Shown: positions 18,290 to 26,604, numbered from the stretch's first letter. The stretch is DNA of 64,000 nt from Candidatus Melainabacteria bacterium (GCA_016699165.1 CP064963.1:4092001-4156000); one strand, 5' to 3'. Made by a program: numbers and translations. The notes: generated by a model from the letters alone, not told the origin.

Positions 18290-18327
18290 TTCTCCCTTCA
18301 GCGATTTCAGGAACAAATGGATTTAAC

Positions 18328-18930
18328 ATGAGCAGATACACCGGACCAAAAGCTAAACGATGCAGAGCTGTAGGAGCTAACCTCTACGGCAACGACAAAT
18401 TCGACCGTCTACATAAGAACTATCCGCCAGGTCAGCATGGTCAGGCGCGTAAGAAAAAATCCGACTTCGCTCACCACTTGCTTGAAAAGCAAAAAATTCG
18501 TTGGACCTATGGTCTTAACGAGCGTCAATTCCGCAACTTGTACGACGAAGCTGCCAGAACCAAAGAAGCTACCGGTACAGTTCTTCTGAAATTCTTGGAA
18601 AGCCGTCTCGACAATATCGTTTTCCGCTCCGGTCTATGCGCAAGCCGCGACCAGGCTCGTCAATTCGTTTCGCACGGTCACGTGCTTGTAAACGGAAAGA
18701 AAATGACTATTCCTTCAGCTCGCATGTATGTAGGCGCCAAGATTACTTTCAAAGAAAAGAGTATCGAAGCACTTAAGAAACTTTCTACCGGTCTCACACC
18801 AGTGCGTCCTGACTGGTTGACCATCGATGAGAAGGCTTACACTATCGAAGTGAACGCTCTTCCTGAGCGCGATCAAATCGACCAGACTTTCAAAGAAAAT
18901 CTGGTTGTTGAATATTACTCACGTAAGTAA
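18328..18930 (+). CDS. rpsD: 30S ribosomal protein S4
   Basis: The 200-residue length and sequence are standard S4. The N-terminus is MSRYTGPKAKRCRAVG, then the conserved YPPGQHGQARKKKSDFAHHLLEKQKIRWTYGL region (read in parts), and the S4 RNA-binding domain at about 95-155 with RLDNIVFRSG, RDQARQFVSHGHVLVNGK. S4 nucleates 30S assembly by binding 16S rRNA. The zinc-binding Cys set of some S4 forms is missing (only C13 and C109 are seen), so this is the Cys-free type. It stands alone rather than in the alpha operon, with its own leader hairpin and a strong terminator. Confidence 0.98.
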   Translation: MSRYTGPKAKRCRAVGANLYGNDKFDRLHKNYPPGQHGQARKKKSDFAHHLLEKQKIRWTYGLNERQFRNLYDEAARTKEATGTVLLKFLESRLDNIVFRSGLCASRDQARQFVSHGHVLVNGKKMTIPSARMYVGAKITFKEKSIEALKKLSTGLTPVRPDWLTIDEKAYTIEVNALPERDQIDQTFKENLVVEYYSRK

Positions 18931-18964
18931 TTTTCAACTCTCGATTCGAAAGAAACACAGTATC

Positions 18965-18996
18965 AAAAGAGACGGTTTGCAAAGACCGTCTCTTTT
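18965..18996 (+). terminator. Rho-independent terminator after rpsD, likely bidirectional
   Basis: AAAAGAGACGGT pairs perfectly with ACCGTCTCTTTT (12 bp) around an 8-nt loop, and the 3' arm ends in a T-run. On the opposite strand the symmetric arm also ends in T residues, so it can also stop transcription of the convergent gene ending at 19029. Confidence 0.9.
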
Positions 18997-19028
18997 AGTT
19001 TTAGCTTTGTTTTAGTCTCGCTCTTATT

Positions 19029-19745
19029 CTAATTAGAAGAAGAAACAAACTGTGTTGCAAGTGATTGCAAGCGCTCTTCCATCATTTGGATGCGCAAATT
19101 AACCTGGCGAGGATCAAAACTATTGGGATCGAAGTCACAACCCACCCACTGCAATGTATCTAAATACTGCTCGTGCTCAGGGTCTTCGATAATACTTATA
19201 AAATTGGCGTAGCCTTCAACTCCGCCTACGTCTTCAGGTGGACATGCGCGCTTGCCCATAGTGCACTGGGCAATGGCATTTTCAGGCACATCTGAGTATT
19301 GAATGTCTTCAAGCACGATGCGATGTTTCCAGTCGTCGCCGTAATCGTAAATGTAGGAAACCTCGTCGCCGCGCTCTACAAGCAAGTCTGAAAGAGCGTA
19401 ATGGTTATAGTCGTGGATGGTTTCGCCGGATTCGGCTTCTTCTGGATCTCCAAAAACCTTGCCATTCTGCTCGAAATGATGCAGATGTGTATTGAACCAA
19501 CCCATTGTTATTTGCACTACTTGGTGCACGATTGAAAGTGGAGCATCGGCGCGAATGAGCACCCGGCGCCAAATTGGTAGAGGCGAGTCAACCAGACTGA
19601 TTTTAATCTGGTAATAGCTGTCTTCTTGAAGAGGCAGGTCGTCGTGTCCGTGTCTATGTTCAAGACCATGTTCATGACCATGTCCGTTCCCGTTCCCGTT
19701 TCCGTTTCCGTTTTTACCATTAGAATCTGGCGTATTTTTTGACAT
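19029..19745 (-). CDS. pRiA4b ORF-3-like protein with His/Gly-rich N-terminus
   Basis: A 238-residue protein. Residues about 40-225 match the plasmid pRiA4b ORF-3 family: YQIKISLVDSPLPIWRRVLI, the helix IVHQVVQITMGWFNTHLHHF, YIYDYGDDWKHRIVLE and CPPEDVGGVEGYANF are its hallmark pieces. The family is widespread, sometimes carried by mobile elements, and has no proven activity. The first 36 residues are a simple Asn-Gly and Gly-His repeat with many His, which could bind metal or be an unstructured linker. No transposase is nearby. Confidence 0.85.
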   Translation of the reverse strand: MSKNTPDSNGKNGNGNGNGNGHGHEHGLEHRHGHDDLPLQEDSYYQIKISLVDSPLPIWRRVLIRADAPLSIVHQVVQITMGWFNTHLHHFEQNGKVFGDPEEAESGETIHDYNHYALSDLLVERGDEVSYIYDYGDDWKHRIVLEDIQYSDVPENAIAQCTMGKRACPPEDVGGVEGYANFISIIEDPEHEQYLDTLQWVGCDFDPNSFDPRQVNLRIQMMEERLQSLATQFVSSSN

Positions 19746-20008
19746 AAAACCCTCGGCTTGCGCCAGTCGTCAACTGATTTCCAGAGCACTCTGAAATCAA
19801 CCATAGAATGGTAGATCACAACAGTTCTGGATACAAGGCTTATTGCCTAATCGTCAAGGTCTTGCCGTTAAAGCGACCGTTTCTGTCCAATCTGGGGTGA
19901 TAGAAGTAGAGGCGTATTTCTATCAGAATTGAAAGGCAAACAGTGACACTATATGCGGTATCGTTTATTTGAGCGCGACACTGCATGAGCTCCCCACCCA
20001 GCTCGCTT

Positions 20009-20024
20009 ACAATTCTTGAATTGT
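20009..20024. promoter_or_regulatory. Inverted repeat upstream of the HExxH gene
   Basis: ACAATTC-TT-GAATTGT is a 7-bp inverted repeat ending 14 bp before the ATG at 20039. Its position fits an operator for a dimeric repressor. AT-rich composition makes chance occurrence possible. Confidence 0.3.
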
Positions 20025-20038
20025 GGAATAAATAAGTA

Positions 20039-21193
20039 ATGACCAAAGCAGTGCCAAATTCAGCTGAAACGCCTGAAACCACAGACCAAAGCATTGCTTC
20101 CAATGCTTTGACTTTGAGCGAAGTCGACTATCCGCGTGATAGACGGAGTTTTGTTGATGTAGTGGTAGGAACTGTATCCGATTTGTACCAGTCTGTTGTC
20201 AATCCAGCTTCCAAGCCGGAACTCGTAAACCCTGACGTTTTTGACAAAGTTAACAGGCTTGTTTCCGGACCAGGAAAAATGGATATAACAAAACTGCAAG
20301 ATGGATTTAACGCTATTCTGGCAGAGCGAGGCGTTCCACCTCTTAAAATGTATTCCTTTAACCAGACAGATTCGGATGTAGAAAATAATGCATGCAATGA
20401 CAATTGCGCTGGAGATGTTCCAGAGGGTGGCACGCGCGGAACTTATATACTTGGTCAGGGGCTTGTAGGAATCAACGAGCGCGTATTGCATTCGCTCAAC
20501 ACTGTGGGATTGGGAAAAACAGCGCTGCATGAAGCCAATCACTACATGCAAGACATTCTGGTCACTCGGGCGATCATGGACGATGTTTCCAAAACGAAAC
20601 CAGGTAATTTTTTGGAGGCGGTTTCGCAAGCTTACAAAGAACGAATCGGCACCGAACCCAATGTCAGGTTTTTGCAAGATGTAGAAAAATATAGAGGTGG
20701 TGTAGAACTCACTCCTGAGCAGCGCTCAAGAGCCGACTGGTTGATACGTGGAAAGACCGAATTAAAAGATGATGTAAAAAGACCCAATATTGATCAGGAT
20801 TTGAATCGGATGAATCAAATTCTAAAGAAGTTGATTGACAGCGCTACTAGCGCTAATCCCTCTCTGGTGCCAATAGCAATGGTCAAAGATCTTTTTCATT
20901 TAGTGGACCCAGCGCAAGATAATGATGGAAATGTGCTGGACCTGCGTCGAATCTTATTTGCGGATCAAAAAATAACTAAAAATGATCTGGTCAGAATGTT
21001 TGGAGTTGGACCAACCAGTCCTGATTTTGATGTTAATAGAGCGCGAACAGTGCTCACCAGGCTGATGCAAGAAAGGCAGAGTTCATTGATTGTAAGCAAA
21101 GGGTTGCAGCAAGATAGGTATGCCAACTATACGCACGAAGATGAAAGTTATGCGGTAGGTTCTGCTTTTCATTCTTACATCAAACGTCGCTGA
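20039..21193 (+). CDS. Unknown protein with HExxH motif
   Basis: This 384-residue protein has no signal peptide or TM segment. Residues 167-171 read HEANH inside ALHEANHYMQDIL, the zinc-protease HExxH form, on what looks like a helix that follows a Gly-rich strand (YILGQGLVGINERVL). No third zinc ligand is obvious and I recognise no named protease family, so activity is only a possibility. The C-terminal half is charged and helical. Seen: the motif and the soluble composition. Inferred: a cytoplasmic or non-classically exported metal-dependent hydrolase. Confidence 0.55.
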   Translation: MTKAVPNSAETPETTDQSIASNALTLSEVDYPRDRRSFVDVVVGTVSDLYQSVVNPASKPELVNPDVFDKVNRLVSGPGKMDITKLQDGFNAILAERGVPPLKMYSFNQTDSDVENNACNDNCAGDVPEGGTRGTYILGQGLVGINERVLHSLNTVGLGKTALHEANHYMQDILVTRAIMDDVSKTKPGNFLEAVSQAYKERIGTEPNVRFLQDVEKYRGGVELTPEQRSRADWLIRGKTELKDDVKRPNIDQDLNRMNQILKKLIDSATSANPSLVPIAMVKDLFHLVDPAQDNDGNVLDLRRILFADQKITKNDLVRMFGVGPTSPDFDVNRARTVLTRLMQERQSSLIVSKGLQQDRYANYTHEDESYAVGSAFHSYIKRR

Positions 21194-21301
21194 TTTGATA
21201 GCTAACGATTTTTGCAACAAGATTTTAGATTTGGGAACCTAAATTCAAATCTATTGTCCTTTCTATCGTAAATGCCAGCGTGAAATCGAGAGGGGACACA
21301 T

Positions 21302-21605
21302 ATGAAGATTCTGAATTCAATTAATTTGATCATCGTTTTTTTTTACTACCCTCGAAGTATTGGCCGATCCTGAACATGGAGCAACCTATGGATATGGCGT
21401 CAATATAGTGACTACAAAAGATGGTGTAAGGTCATTTGGTCATGCTGGTGGATTTGAAGGAGCAAAAGCAATGCTTGGAATTTATCCGGATTCAGGTTTT
21501 ACTTATGTGATGCTTTCAAATCTAAGTGAGAAAGCGGACAATGTGCCTCCTGAGCTTTCAAGCTTTATAGAGAAGCTATTCAATGAAAGATTTAGAGCGA
21601 AATAA
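21302..21605 (+). pseudogene. Remnant of a secreted serine hydrolase (beta-lactamase/S12 family)
   Basis: A good ribosome binding site (GAGGGG) precedes ATG 21302, which begins a signal peptide (MKILNSINLIIVFF). At a run of nine T (21337-21345) the frame breaks. If one T is removed the frame continues TTLEVLADPEHGATYGYG, with a sensible cleavage site, into the 21360-21605 frame. That frame is the C-terminal end of a class-C beta-lactamase-like hydrolase (YGYGVNI, FGHAGGFEGAKAML, VMLSNLSEKA). The central 250 or so residues with SxxK and YxN are missing altogether, so the gene has an internal deletion as well as a frame break and cannot make an active hydrolase. Confidence 0.7.
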
Positions 21606-21682
21606 AGACTGGAAATTAAACTAGAAGTTGAAAAGTATAAGCAGTTCTGAATTGTATCTCGATGAACATGTGATCACAGCAA

Positions 21683-22495
21683 TTATCTGGGTCTGCAGTT
21701 TCTTGGATAGGCGGCTGGAGAGGATATAGACAATGTACTGTCTAATGCTACTTTGTTGCCATGCGCTTCTGGATTTTTCAAGTGAATTAAAGCTTCGCTG
21801 ATTGTGGTGTTCTGACCCTTTGATTTGAAGGCTGTGATTAGTCGATCTGTGAATTCGTTATTGTTGAATTTTCCGTTTTTAGTTAGGTTTCCAGAGCAAA
21901 TTATCATTGGTTTGGAGCGTTCTTCGCGACCGCGAAAAAAATCGTTTTCTCGCGAGGATTCACTGGATAAAAGAGCATTCTGACTGAATTCACCGTCCAA
22001 AATTATTACTACGTTTTTACAATGAACACGAGATTGTATTGTGTTAGTCAAACTTTGCATTTTTAAGCCGGTGGAATACGCGTTACTGAATAAGCTGTCT
22101 TGGAAAAGAATGAAGTTAAGCCCTTGTGGGTCGACACTGCTAGGGCTAGTGCTTGTCGAAAAATAAATTATGAGTAAATCATCGTTTTGCACACATTGGG
22201 GAAGAACTGTGGCCCCGAGGGACGCCATAACGTTTCGACGAGAGGCTTCCTTTTCAAGAAACACGAAGCAATGATCTGGTTTGAAACCGGCTGAGGCAGT
22301 GAGGAAGTTGAGGAACTTCCGGGCGTTCTCTACTCTTTTGTTTGTATTGAGTAGAGTGTCTTGATAGTTGTCGATTCCAACAATCATTGCCCACTTGTCG
22401 TGGATTGTTGGCTTTGGAGGAGTTTGTGCTTGGGCGGTGGATCCGAATAGACCAGAGACAGTTAAAAGTGCTAGCAAGAACTTGACTTTCTTCAA
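21683..22495 (-). CDS. Secreted caspase-fold (C14) protein lacking the catalytic dyad
   Basis: The 270-residue protein has a signal peptide ending AQAQ and then a caspase/metacaspase p20-like fold: KWAMIVGIDNYQD as the first strand, NDDLLIIYFSTSTS at the usual histidine position and NVVIILDGEFSQ at the usual cysteine position. In active members these read YFSTHGS-like and LDACHSG-like. Here His is replaced within STSTS and Cys is replaced by Glu in DGEFSQ, so both catalytic residues are gone. It is therefore a pseudo-enzyme, probably a binding or decoy protein in the periplasm or outside. It ends downstream of the broken serine hydrolase and starts 22 bp from the cysteine desulfurase stop. 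Confidence 0.75.
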   Translation of the reverse strand: MKKVKFLLALLTVSGLFGSTAQAQTPPKPTIHDKWAMIVGIDNYQDTLLNTNKRVENARKFLNFLTASAGFKPDHCFVFLEKEASRRNVMASLGATVLPQCVQNDDLLIIYFSTSTSPSSVDPQGLNFILFQDSLFSNAYSTGLKMQSLTNTIQSRVHCKNVVIILDGEFSQNALLSSESSRENDFFRGREERSKPMIICSGNLTKNGKFNNNEFTDRLITAFKSKGQNTTISEALIHLKNPEAHGNKVALDSTLSISSPAAYPRNCRPR

Positions 22496-22516
22496 TTTGA
22501 GACTTTCCTAGTTAAT

Positions 22517-23701
22517 TTATGTTGAGACCATTTCTTTTTTAGCCGGAACAGACGAGAACACCTTCTCGAAAATTGCGACTGCAGTCTTGCACTCGTCCAT
22601 GGTGTTGAACTTGCCAAGGCTAATACGCAAAGAGCCTCGCAACATATTGCAAGGCACTTGAAGGGCAGACAAAACATGTGAAGGTTCGATTATGCCTTTG
22701 TGACAGGCAGAAGCGCTTGAGACGCAAACGCCTTGCATATCAAGCTGCATAACAAGAGCTTCGCCCTCTGCATTTTCGACTGCGACACTGACATGACCTG
22801 GCAAGCGTTTTTGCAAATCGCGTGTGCCAGTAATTTGAATGCCATTGATTGCAGATAGTTTCTCTATCAAATAAGTCTGCATCTGGCGCAGATTAGTTTC
22901 TAATTGATCAAACTCAGCGTGTGCCAGACGCGAGGCTTCGCCGATTGCAACTATATTGGTCAATCCTTCCGTGCCTGGAATAATGCCCTTTTCCTGACCG
23001 CCGCCAAAGAAAAGAGGCATCACATTTGTGTTCTTGCGCAAGTACATAATGCCGACGCCTTTGGGTGCGTAAAACTTGTGACCGGATAAAGACAACGCTG
23101 ACACCGGACATCTTTTTGTATCGATACGCACTTTGCCTGCGGCTTGAATCGCATCCGAGTGGAAGAAAATTTCTTTGTTGTATTCAACCGATTTAGCTTT
23201 GACTAAATTGGATAATTCTTCAATTGGCTCAACTGTGCCGATTTCGTTGTTTGCCCACATGATAGAAACAATGCTTGTATCAGTTGTGATGGCGTTTTCC
23301 AGGTCGGCTTTGCGAATAAAGCCTTCTTTGTCGACTGGAAGATAAGTGACTTTCCAACCGTTTGCTTCTAAAAATTTGGATGGTCCAATTACAGATGGAT
23401 GTTCAATCACAGTAGTGATTAAGTGCTTACCTAGATTATTGGCTTCGGCAAAACGTGCTCTGCCAAGCAGAGCTGAGTTATTTGAGTTTGTGCCGCAGGC
23501 AGTGAAATAAACTTCAGTGGGCTCACAGTTCAAAAGTTTGGCTACATTCTGGCGAGCCTTGGCAACAGCCTTGAAGGAATCTCGACCCATGCAATGAATT
23601 GAAGAAGGATTGCCAAAGCTTTCACTCAAAAAAGTGATCATGGCGTCTACCACTTCCTTTCGGACAGGTGTGGTGGCACTGTTATCAAAATAAATAGTCA
23701 T
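22517..23701 (-). CDS. Cysteine desulfurase, IscS/NifS family
   Basis: A 394-residue PLP enzyme that takes sulfur from cysteine for Fe-S clusters and thio-modifications. The PLP lysine is K209 in SLSGHKFYAPKG, with HSDAIQAAGK (cofactor Asp) and TVIEHPSV upstream. The persulfide-forming Cys is C333 in SSASACHKG, followed by LRISLG. The active-site loop is short, closer to the NifS/IscS type than to SufS. One unusual reading is GTNSNNSALLG where GTESDN is normal. The start codon is only 6 bp from the divergent ABC permease start. No iscU or iscA is in the window. Confidence 0.93.
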   Translation of the reverse strand: MTIYFDNSATTPVRKEVVDAMITFLSESFGNPSSIHCMGRDSFKAVAKARQNVAKLLNCEPTEVYFTACGTNSNNSALLGRARFAEANNLGKHLITTVIEHPSVIGPSKFLEANGWKVTYLPVDKEGFIRKADLENAITTDTSIVSIMWANNEIGTVEPIEELSNLVKAKSVEYNKEIFFHSDAIQAAGKVRIDTKRCPVSALSLSGHKFYAPKGVGIMYLRKNTNVMPLFFGGGQEKGIIPGTEGLTNIVAIGEASRLAHAEFDQLETNLRQMQTYLIEKLSAINGIQITGTRDLQKRLPGHVSVAVENAEGEALVMQLDMQGVCVSSASACHKGIIEPSHVLSALQVPCNMLRGSLRISLGKFNTMDECKTAVAIFEKVFSSVPAKKEMVST

Positions 23702-23707
23702 GTTTTA

Positions 23708-24784
23708 GTGGATAAATTTTACGTCGACAAATGCGACATGTTAGCATGCAGGAGCTACACTCGGTTAGATACAGGTTCTTTGAACATTTTAATTAGGCTT
23801 CTAATCCTCATCTTACTACTTGTCTCCTGCATGGTCTTGTCCATTCTTTTGGGCGACGTCAGTATCGATGCTGAAACGACGTTAAGGACGCTTCTTTCCC
23901 CCGGGCAGGCAAGCGGAGATTTTAGCGACATTATTTGGCAAGTGCGATTGCCTCGAGTCTTAATCGCCCTTGTAGTGGGCGCAGCCTTGAGTGTGTCAGG
24001 ATATATTTTGCAAGTACTCACAAGAAACAACCTTGCTGACCCGTATTTGACTGGAGTGTCGAGCGGGGCGTGTGTATGTGTTGCCCTTGCAGTCGCTCTG
24101 GGACTGAATTTTGACCTTGTGCCTTTTGCTGGGCTTGCAGGTGGACTGGCTGCAAGTGTGATAGTGGCTTATGTTGCGCGCTCGCACGACTATCAGGGAT
24201 TGTCTGTCACACGTCTTTTGCTGGCTGGTGTGGTGCTCTCCACTTTTTTAATTGCACTGACCAGTCTGGTTATTTTTCTTTCGGGCAATCCGGTATTGGC
24301 TCAAGGTCTGCTTTATTGGCTCGCTGGTGGAATTAGTGGCAAGTCGTGGTCTGAGTTCTGGCCTGGGATGGTTTATACAATAATAGGAATTGTTGGCGCT
24401 TTTTTTCTTTCCAAGCAATTGCGACTCTTGTCTTTGGGCAAGGATTATGCCGCATCTCTTGGGGCTCCAGTGGCGAAGATTCAGTGGTCATGCCTTATTG
24501 TGGCAGTGCTTTTGTGCGGAGCGGCGGTGGCACTCAGTGGATTAGTTGGATTTGTAGGGCTGATTGCTCCACATTTGTCTCGTCAATTATTTGCAAGCGA
24601 TGAGCGTCTGCAAATTTTTACTTGTGCAGCTATTGGTGGCATCCTAGTCTTGCTTTCTGACTTGTGCGCGCGAATGCTCATTCCGTCTCAAGAACTGCCC
24701 CTTGGAACATTACTTTCATTGCTTGGTGGATTTTTCTTTCTCACTTTAATGGCGCGTGACAAAGGAGAGATAACAATCAAATGA
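23708..24784 (+). CDS. FecCD/BtuC-type ABC transporter permease
   Basis: A 358-residue protein with about nine or ten TM segments in the FecCD fold. Signature pieces are RLPRVLIALVVGAALSVSG (TM2 region), NNLADPYLTGVSSGA, GLVGFVGLIAPHLSR (the ATPase-contact loop) and GTLLSLLGGFFFLTLM at the C-terminus. It imports an iron-siderophore, haem or cobalamin. GTG 23708 is the first possible start; ATG 23738 is a plausible alternative and neither has a strong ribosome binding site. The ATPase gene overlaps its end by 4 bp. No substrate-binding protein or TonB receptor gene is adjacent, so the substrate is unknown. Confidence 0.9.
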   Translation: MDKFYVDKCDMLACRSYTRLDTGSLNILIRLLILILLLVSCMVLSILLGDVSIDAETTLRTLLSPGQASGDFSDIIWQVRLPRVLIALVVGAALSVSGYILQVLTRNNLADPYLTGVSSGACVCVALAVALGLNFDLVPFAGLAGGLAASVIVAYVARSHDYQGLSVTRLLLAGVVLSTFLIALTSLVIFLSGNPVLAQGLLYWLAGGISGKSWSEFWPGMVYTIIGIVGAFFLSKQLRLLSLGKDYAASLGAPVAKIQWSCLIVAVLLCGAAVALSGLVGFVGLIAPHLSRQLFASDERLQIFTCAAIGGILVLLSDLCARMLIPSQELPLGTLLSLLGGFFFLTLMARDKGEITIK

Positions 24785-25557
24785 TTGAAACAAAATCTCT
24801 TTATGTCGGTTGGGACAAGAATAATCCAGTCTTGAAAGATGTGAGTCTCCAGTTCAAACCGGGCATGGTAACGACTATTGCCGGACCCAATGGTTCGGGT
24901 AAAAGTAGTTTGCTCAAAACAATTACCAAACTTTTAGTGCCCTTAGCAGGCGATGTTTTATTGAATAATAATTCAATTGCTCAAATGAGTTTTGCTGATT
25001 TTGCGCGCAAAGTGGCTTATGTTCCCCAATCTAAAGATTTTGCCGCAGCGCTAACAGTAAAACAGATTATTTCGCTTGGACGCAATGCGCACCAGATGTG
25101 GTGGTCATGGCAGATGAGCGAGGATGATACAAAAGCCGTGGAGGACGCGCTTTTGAAGGCGGGATTGAGCGAACTGCAAGATAGAAGTTGGAACTGTTTG
25201 TCTGGCGGTGAGAGACAAAGGACATTAATTGCGGTGGCTCTGGCGCAAAAAGCGGATTATCTTATTTTGGACGAGCCAGTTTCACATCTTGATTTTAAAT
25301 ATCAATTAGCTGTAGCTGACTTGCTCAAAAGCTTGAAGGAAAGCGGCATCTCGGTGATTGTAGTTCTGCACGACTTGAATCTAATAGATCTAGTCAGCGA
25401 CAACGTTGTGCTTTTATCCAAAGAAAACAAAGTAGTGCACGCTCAAGGCACGCCGCTTGAGATATTGACAGAAGACACTTTAGAGCAAGTCTTTTCTGTC
25501 AGAGTAAAAATTTCTACAGTCGAACAAAGACGCAGTTTTCACTTGCTAGGTTATTAG
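24781..25557 (+). CDS. FecE/BtuD-type ABC transporter ATPase
   Basis: The 258-residue ATPase has Walker A GPNGSGKSS (about 37-45), Q-loop around YVPQSKDF, signature LSGGERQR, Walker B YLILDEP with SHLD, and the switch His in VVLHDLN. The layout and the text VPQSKDFAAALTVKQIISLGR are typical of iron/cobalamin importers. It starts at ATG 24781 in an ATGA overlap with the permease stop, so the two are co-translated. Its 3' end is 8 bp from the convergent small gene at 25566. Confidence 0.93.
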   Translation: MIETKSLYVGWDKNNPVLKDVSLQFKPGMVTTIAGPNGSGKSSLLKTITKLLVPLAGDVLLNNNSIAQMSFADFARKVAYVPQSKDFAAALTVKQIISLGRNAHQMWWSWQMSEDDTKAVEDALLKAGLSELQDRSWNCLSGGERQRTLIAVALAQKADYLILDEPVSHLDFKYQLAVADLLKSLKESGISVIVVLHDLNLIDLVSDNVVLLSKENKVVHAQGTPLEILTEDTLEQVFSVRVKISTVEQRRSFHLLGY

Positions 25558-25565
25558 CGACTAAA

Positions 25566-25883
25566 TTAGCTACTATACAAAGGTCCACAGCCGATGCGGG
25601 TGGCAAGCGAATTGGATTGGAAAGAAAAATTGGAGCTTGTGCTTTCGCTCTGGCGATACGAACTGAAAATCACCGCTTGATTCAAATTCAAATTGACAGA
25701 TTTGTCATTGACGAATTCTTGCGCCTGGGCTGCATAAGCCAATTTTCCAAGAAAAGAAGTAATTTGATTTGGGTTGTTTTTATGTTCGTCGTTATTCATC
25801 GCCAGTTCCTTCTGCATGAATTTATTGCAGAGCTTGGTAATCGGCCCAAAAGAAACATTAGATTGGTTGGAAAAGTTGTCCAC
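25566..25883 (-). CDS. Unknown small protein of about 105 residues
   Basis: On the minus strand GTG 25883 is preceded by GGGAGA at 8 nt spacing, and a near-consensus promoter lies just upstream (TTGACA, 16 bp, TACAAT; listed separately), giving a short leader. That supports a real gene even though the frame continues to 25931. The product is polar, Asn/Gln/Ser rich (NNDEHKNNPNQ), with no TM segment and two Cys. I recognise no family. A competing plus-strand ORF at 25617-25910 is less protein-like. Confidence 0.5.
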   Translation of the reverse strand: MDNFSNQSNVSFGPITKLCNKFMQKELAMNNDEHKNNPNQITSFLGKLAYAAQAQEFVNDKSVNLNLNQAVIFSSYRQSESTSSNFSFQSNSLATRIGCGPLYSS

Positions 25884-25903
25884 TTCGTATTTCTCCCATT
25901 GCC

Positions 25904-25931
25904 ATTGTAAGAGCAAGAGAAATATTGTCAA
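25904..25931 (-). promoter_or_regulatory. Near-consensus sigma-70 promoter
   Basis: On the minus strand the -35 is TTGACA (25931-25926, six of six) and the -10 is TACAAT (25909-25904, five of six), separated by 16 bp. It points to the GTG at 25883 and places the start of transcription a few bases before the ribosome binding site. Confidence 0.65.
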
Positions 25932-25945
25932 TATTTAATTTTTGC

Positions 25946-26500
25946 CTAGATGTGAAACCAGCTGGAAGCGAGGCTCAGTACCTTAGGTCCAAAAACTATC
26001 GCGCCTATTGCGGTTGCAACCACCGATGCCACAAGCACCGCGGCTGCCGCAGTGTCTTTAGCCAGACGGGCGCTCAATCTATATTGTCCATCGGTGGCGA
26101 TGTCCACCAAATGTTCAAGAGCGGTATTGATTAATTCAGTGGAAATGACAAGTCCCATAGCAATGACCAGTGCCAGCCAGCCAGTGGTGTCAATTCGAAA
26201 ATAAAATCCCGCAACTGTAACTGCCACTGCTGCCATAAGGTGAATGCGCAGATTGCGCTGTCCGCGAAGTCCGACGCCCAATCCGTGAATGGCGTGATAG
26301 AAAGATTCAATTAAATTGGCAGCTTGACCGGTCTTTCGCTTCCATCCAAAAGGAATGAAGGACTTTGAGCTGACCACATCAAAATTTTTCTTGCTTTGCT
26401 TTCGCGACTGAAGCGCAGCTGAGCCGTCTGTGGGCTCTGAATTTTTCTTGACTCGTTTTTTGGGGTTTTGCACTTCAGACCTTTCAAAGTTATTAAGCAA
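25946..26500 (-). CDS. dgkA: Diacylglycerol/undecaprenol kinase, DgkA family
   Basis: Residues 60-184 form the small trimeric membrane kinase: SFYHAIHGLGVGLRGQRNLRIH before TM1, then ELINTALEHLVDIATD with the catalytic Glu and metal ligands, followed by AKDTAAAAVLVASVVA in the last TM. It phosphorylates diacylglycerol or undecaprenol at the inner membrane. The 60-residue N-terminal part is Lys/Ser-rich and probably cytoplasmic; the start (TTG 26500) is uncertain and a GTG nearby is possible. It lies just downstream of ybeY, a common pairing. Confidence 0.9.
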   Translation of the reverse strand: MLNNFERSEVQNPKKRVKKNSEPTDGSAALQSRKQSKKNFDVVSSKSFIPFGWKRKTGQAANLIESFYHAIHGLGVGLRGQRNLRIHLMAAVAVTVAGFYFRIDTTGWLALVIAMGLVISTELINTALEHLVDIATDGQYRLSARLAKDTAAAAVLVASVVATAIGAIVFGPKVLSLASSWFHI

Positions 26501-26532
26501 GCCACTTACTCAATCATCCATGTTAGTGGCTT
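26499..26532 (-). promoter_or_regulatory. Inverted repeat over the dgkA start
   Basis: AAGCCACT (26499-26506) pairs with AGTGGCTT (26525-26532), 8 bp with an 18-nt loop, covering the TTG start proposed for dgkA. In RNA it could limit access to the start. No T-run follows, so it is not an obvious terminator. Confidence 0.3.
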
Positions 26533-26604
26533 ACTTGTCTTTATTTACAGAGCGAACTATTTAATATATTTACATCCTCATTACTTGCCAATTTATTCGA
26601 GGGT

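Larger units (their letters stand above)
18034..18327. other. 294-bp intergenic region upstream of rpsD
   Basis: No tRNA or ORF is seen here. The notable contents are a 14-bp-paired inverted repeat at 18207-18252 and an extended -10-like promoter element at 18279-18287, both listed separately. A weaker inverted repeat TTCTCATT/AATGAGAA lies right after the YbaK-type gene. Confidence 0.5.

Noticed and set aside
25617..25910. Plus-strand ORF of 97 residues opposite the small gene
   Set aside because: The minus-strand frame has a promoter, ribosome binding site and more protein-like composition; both strands cannot be favoured.
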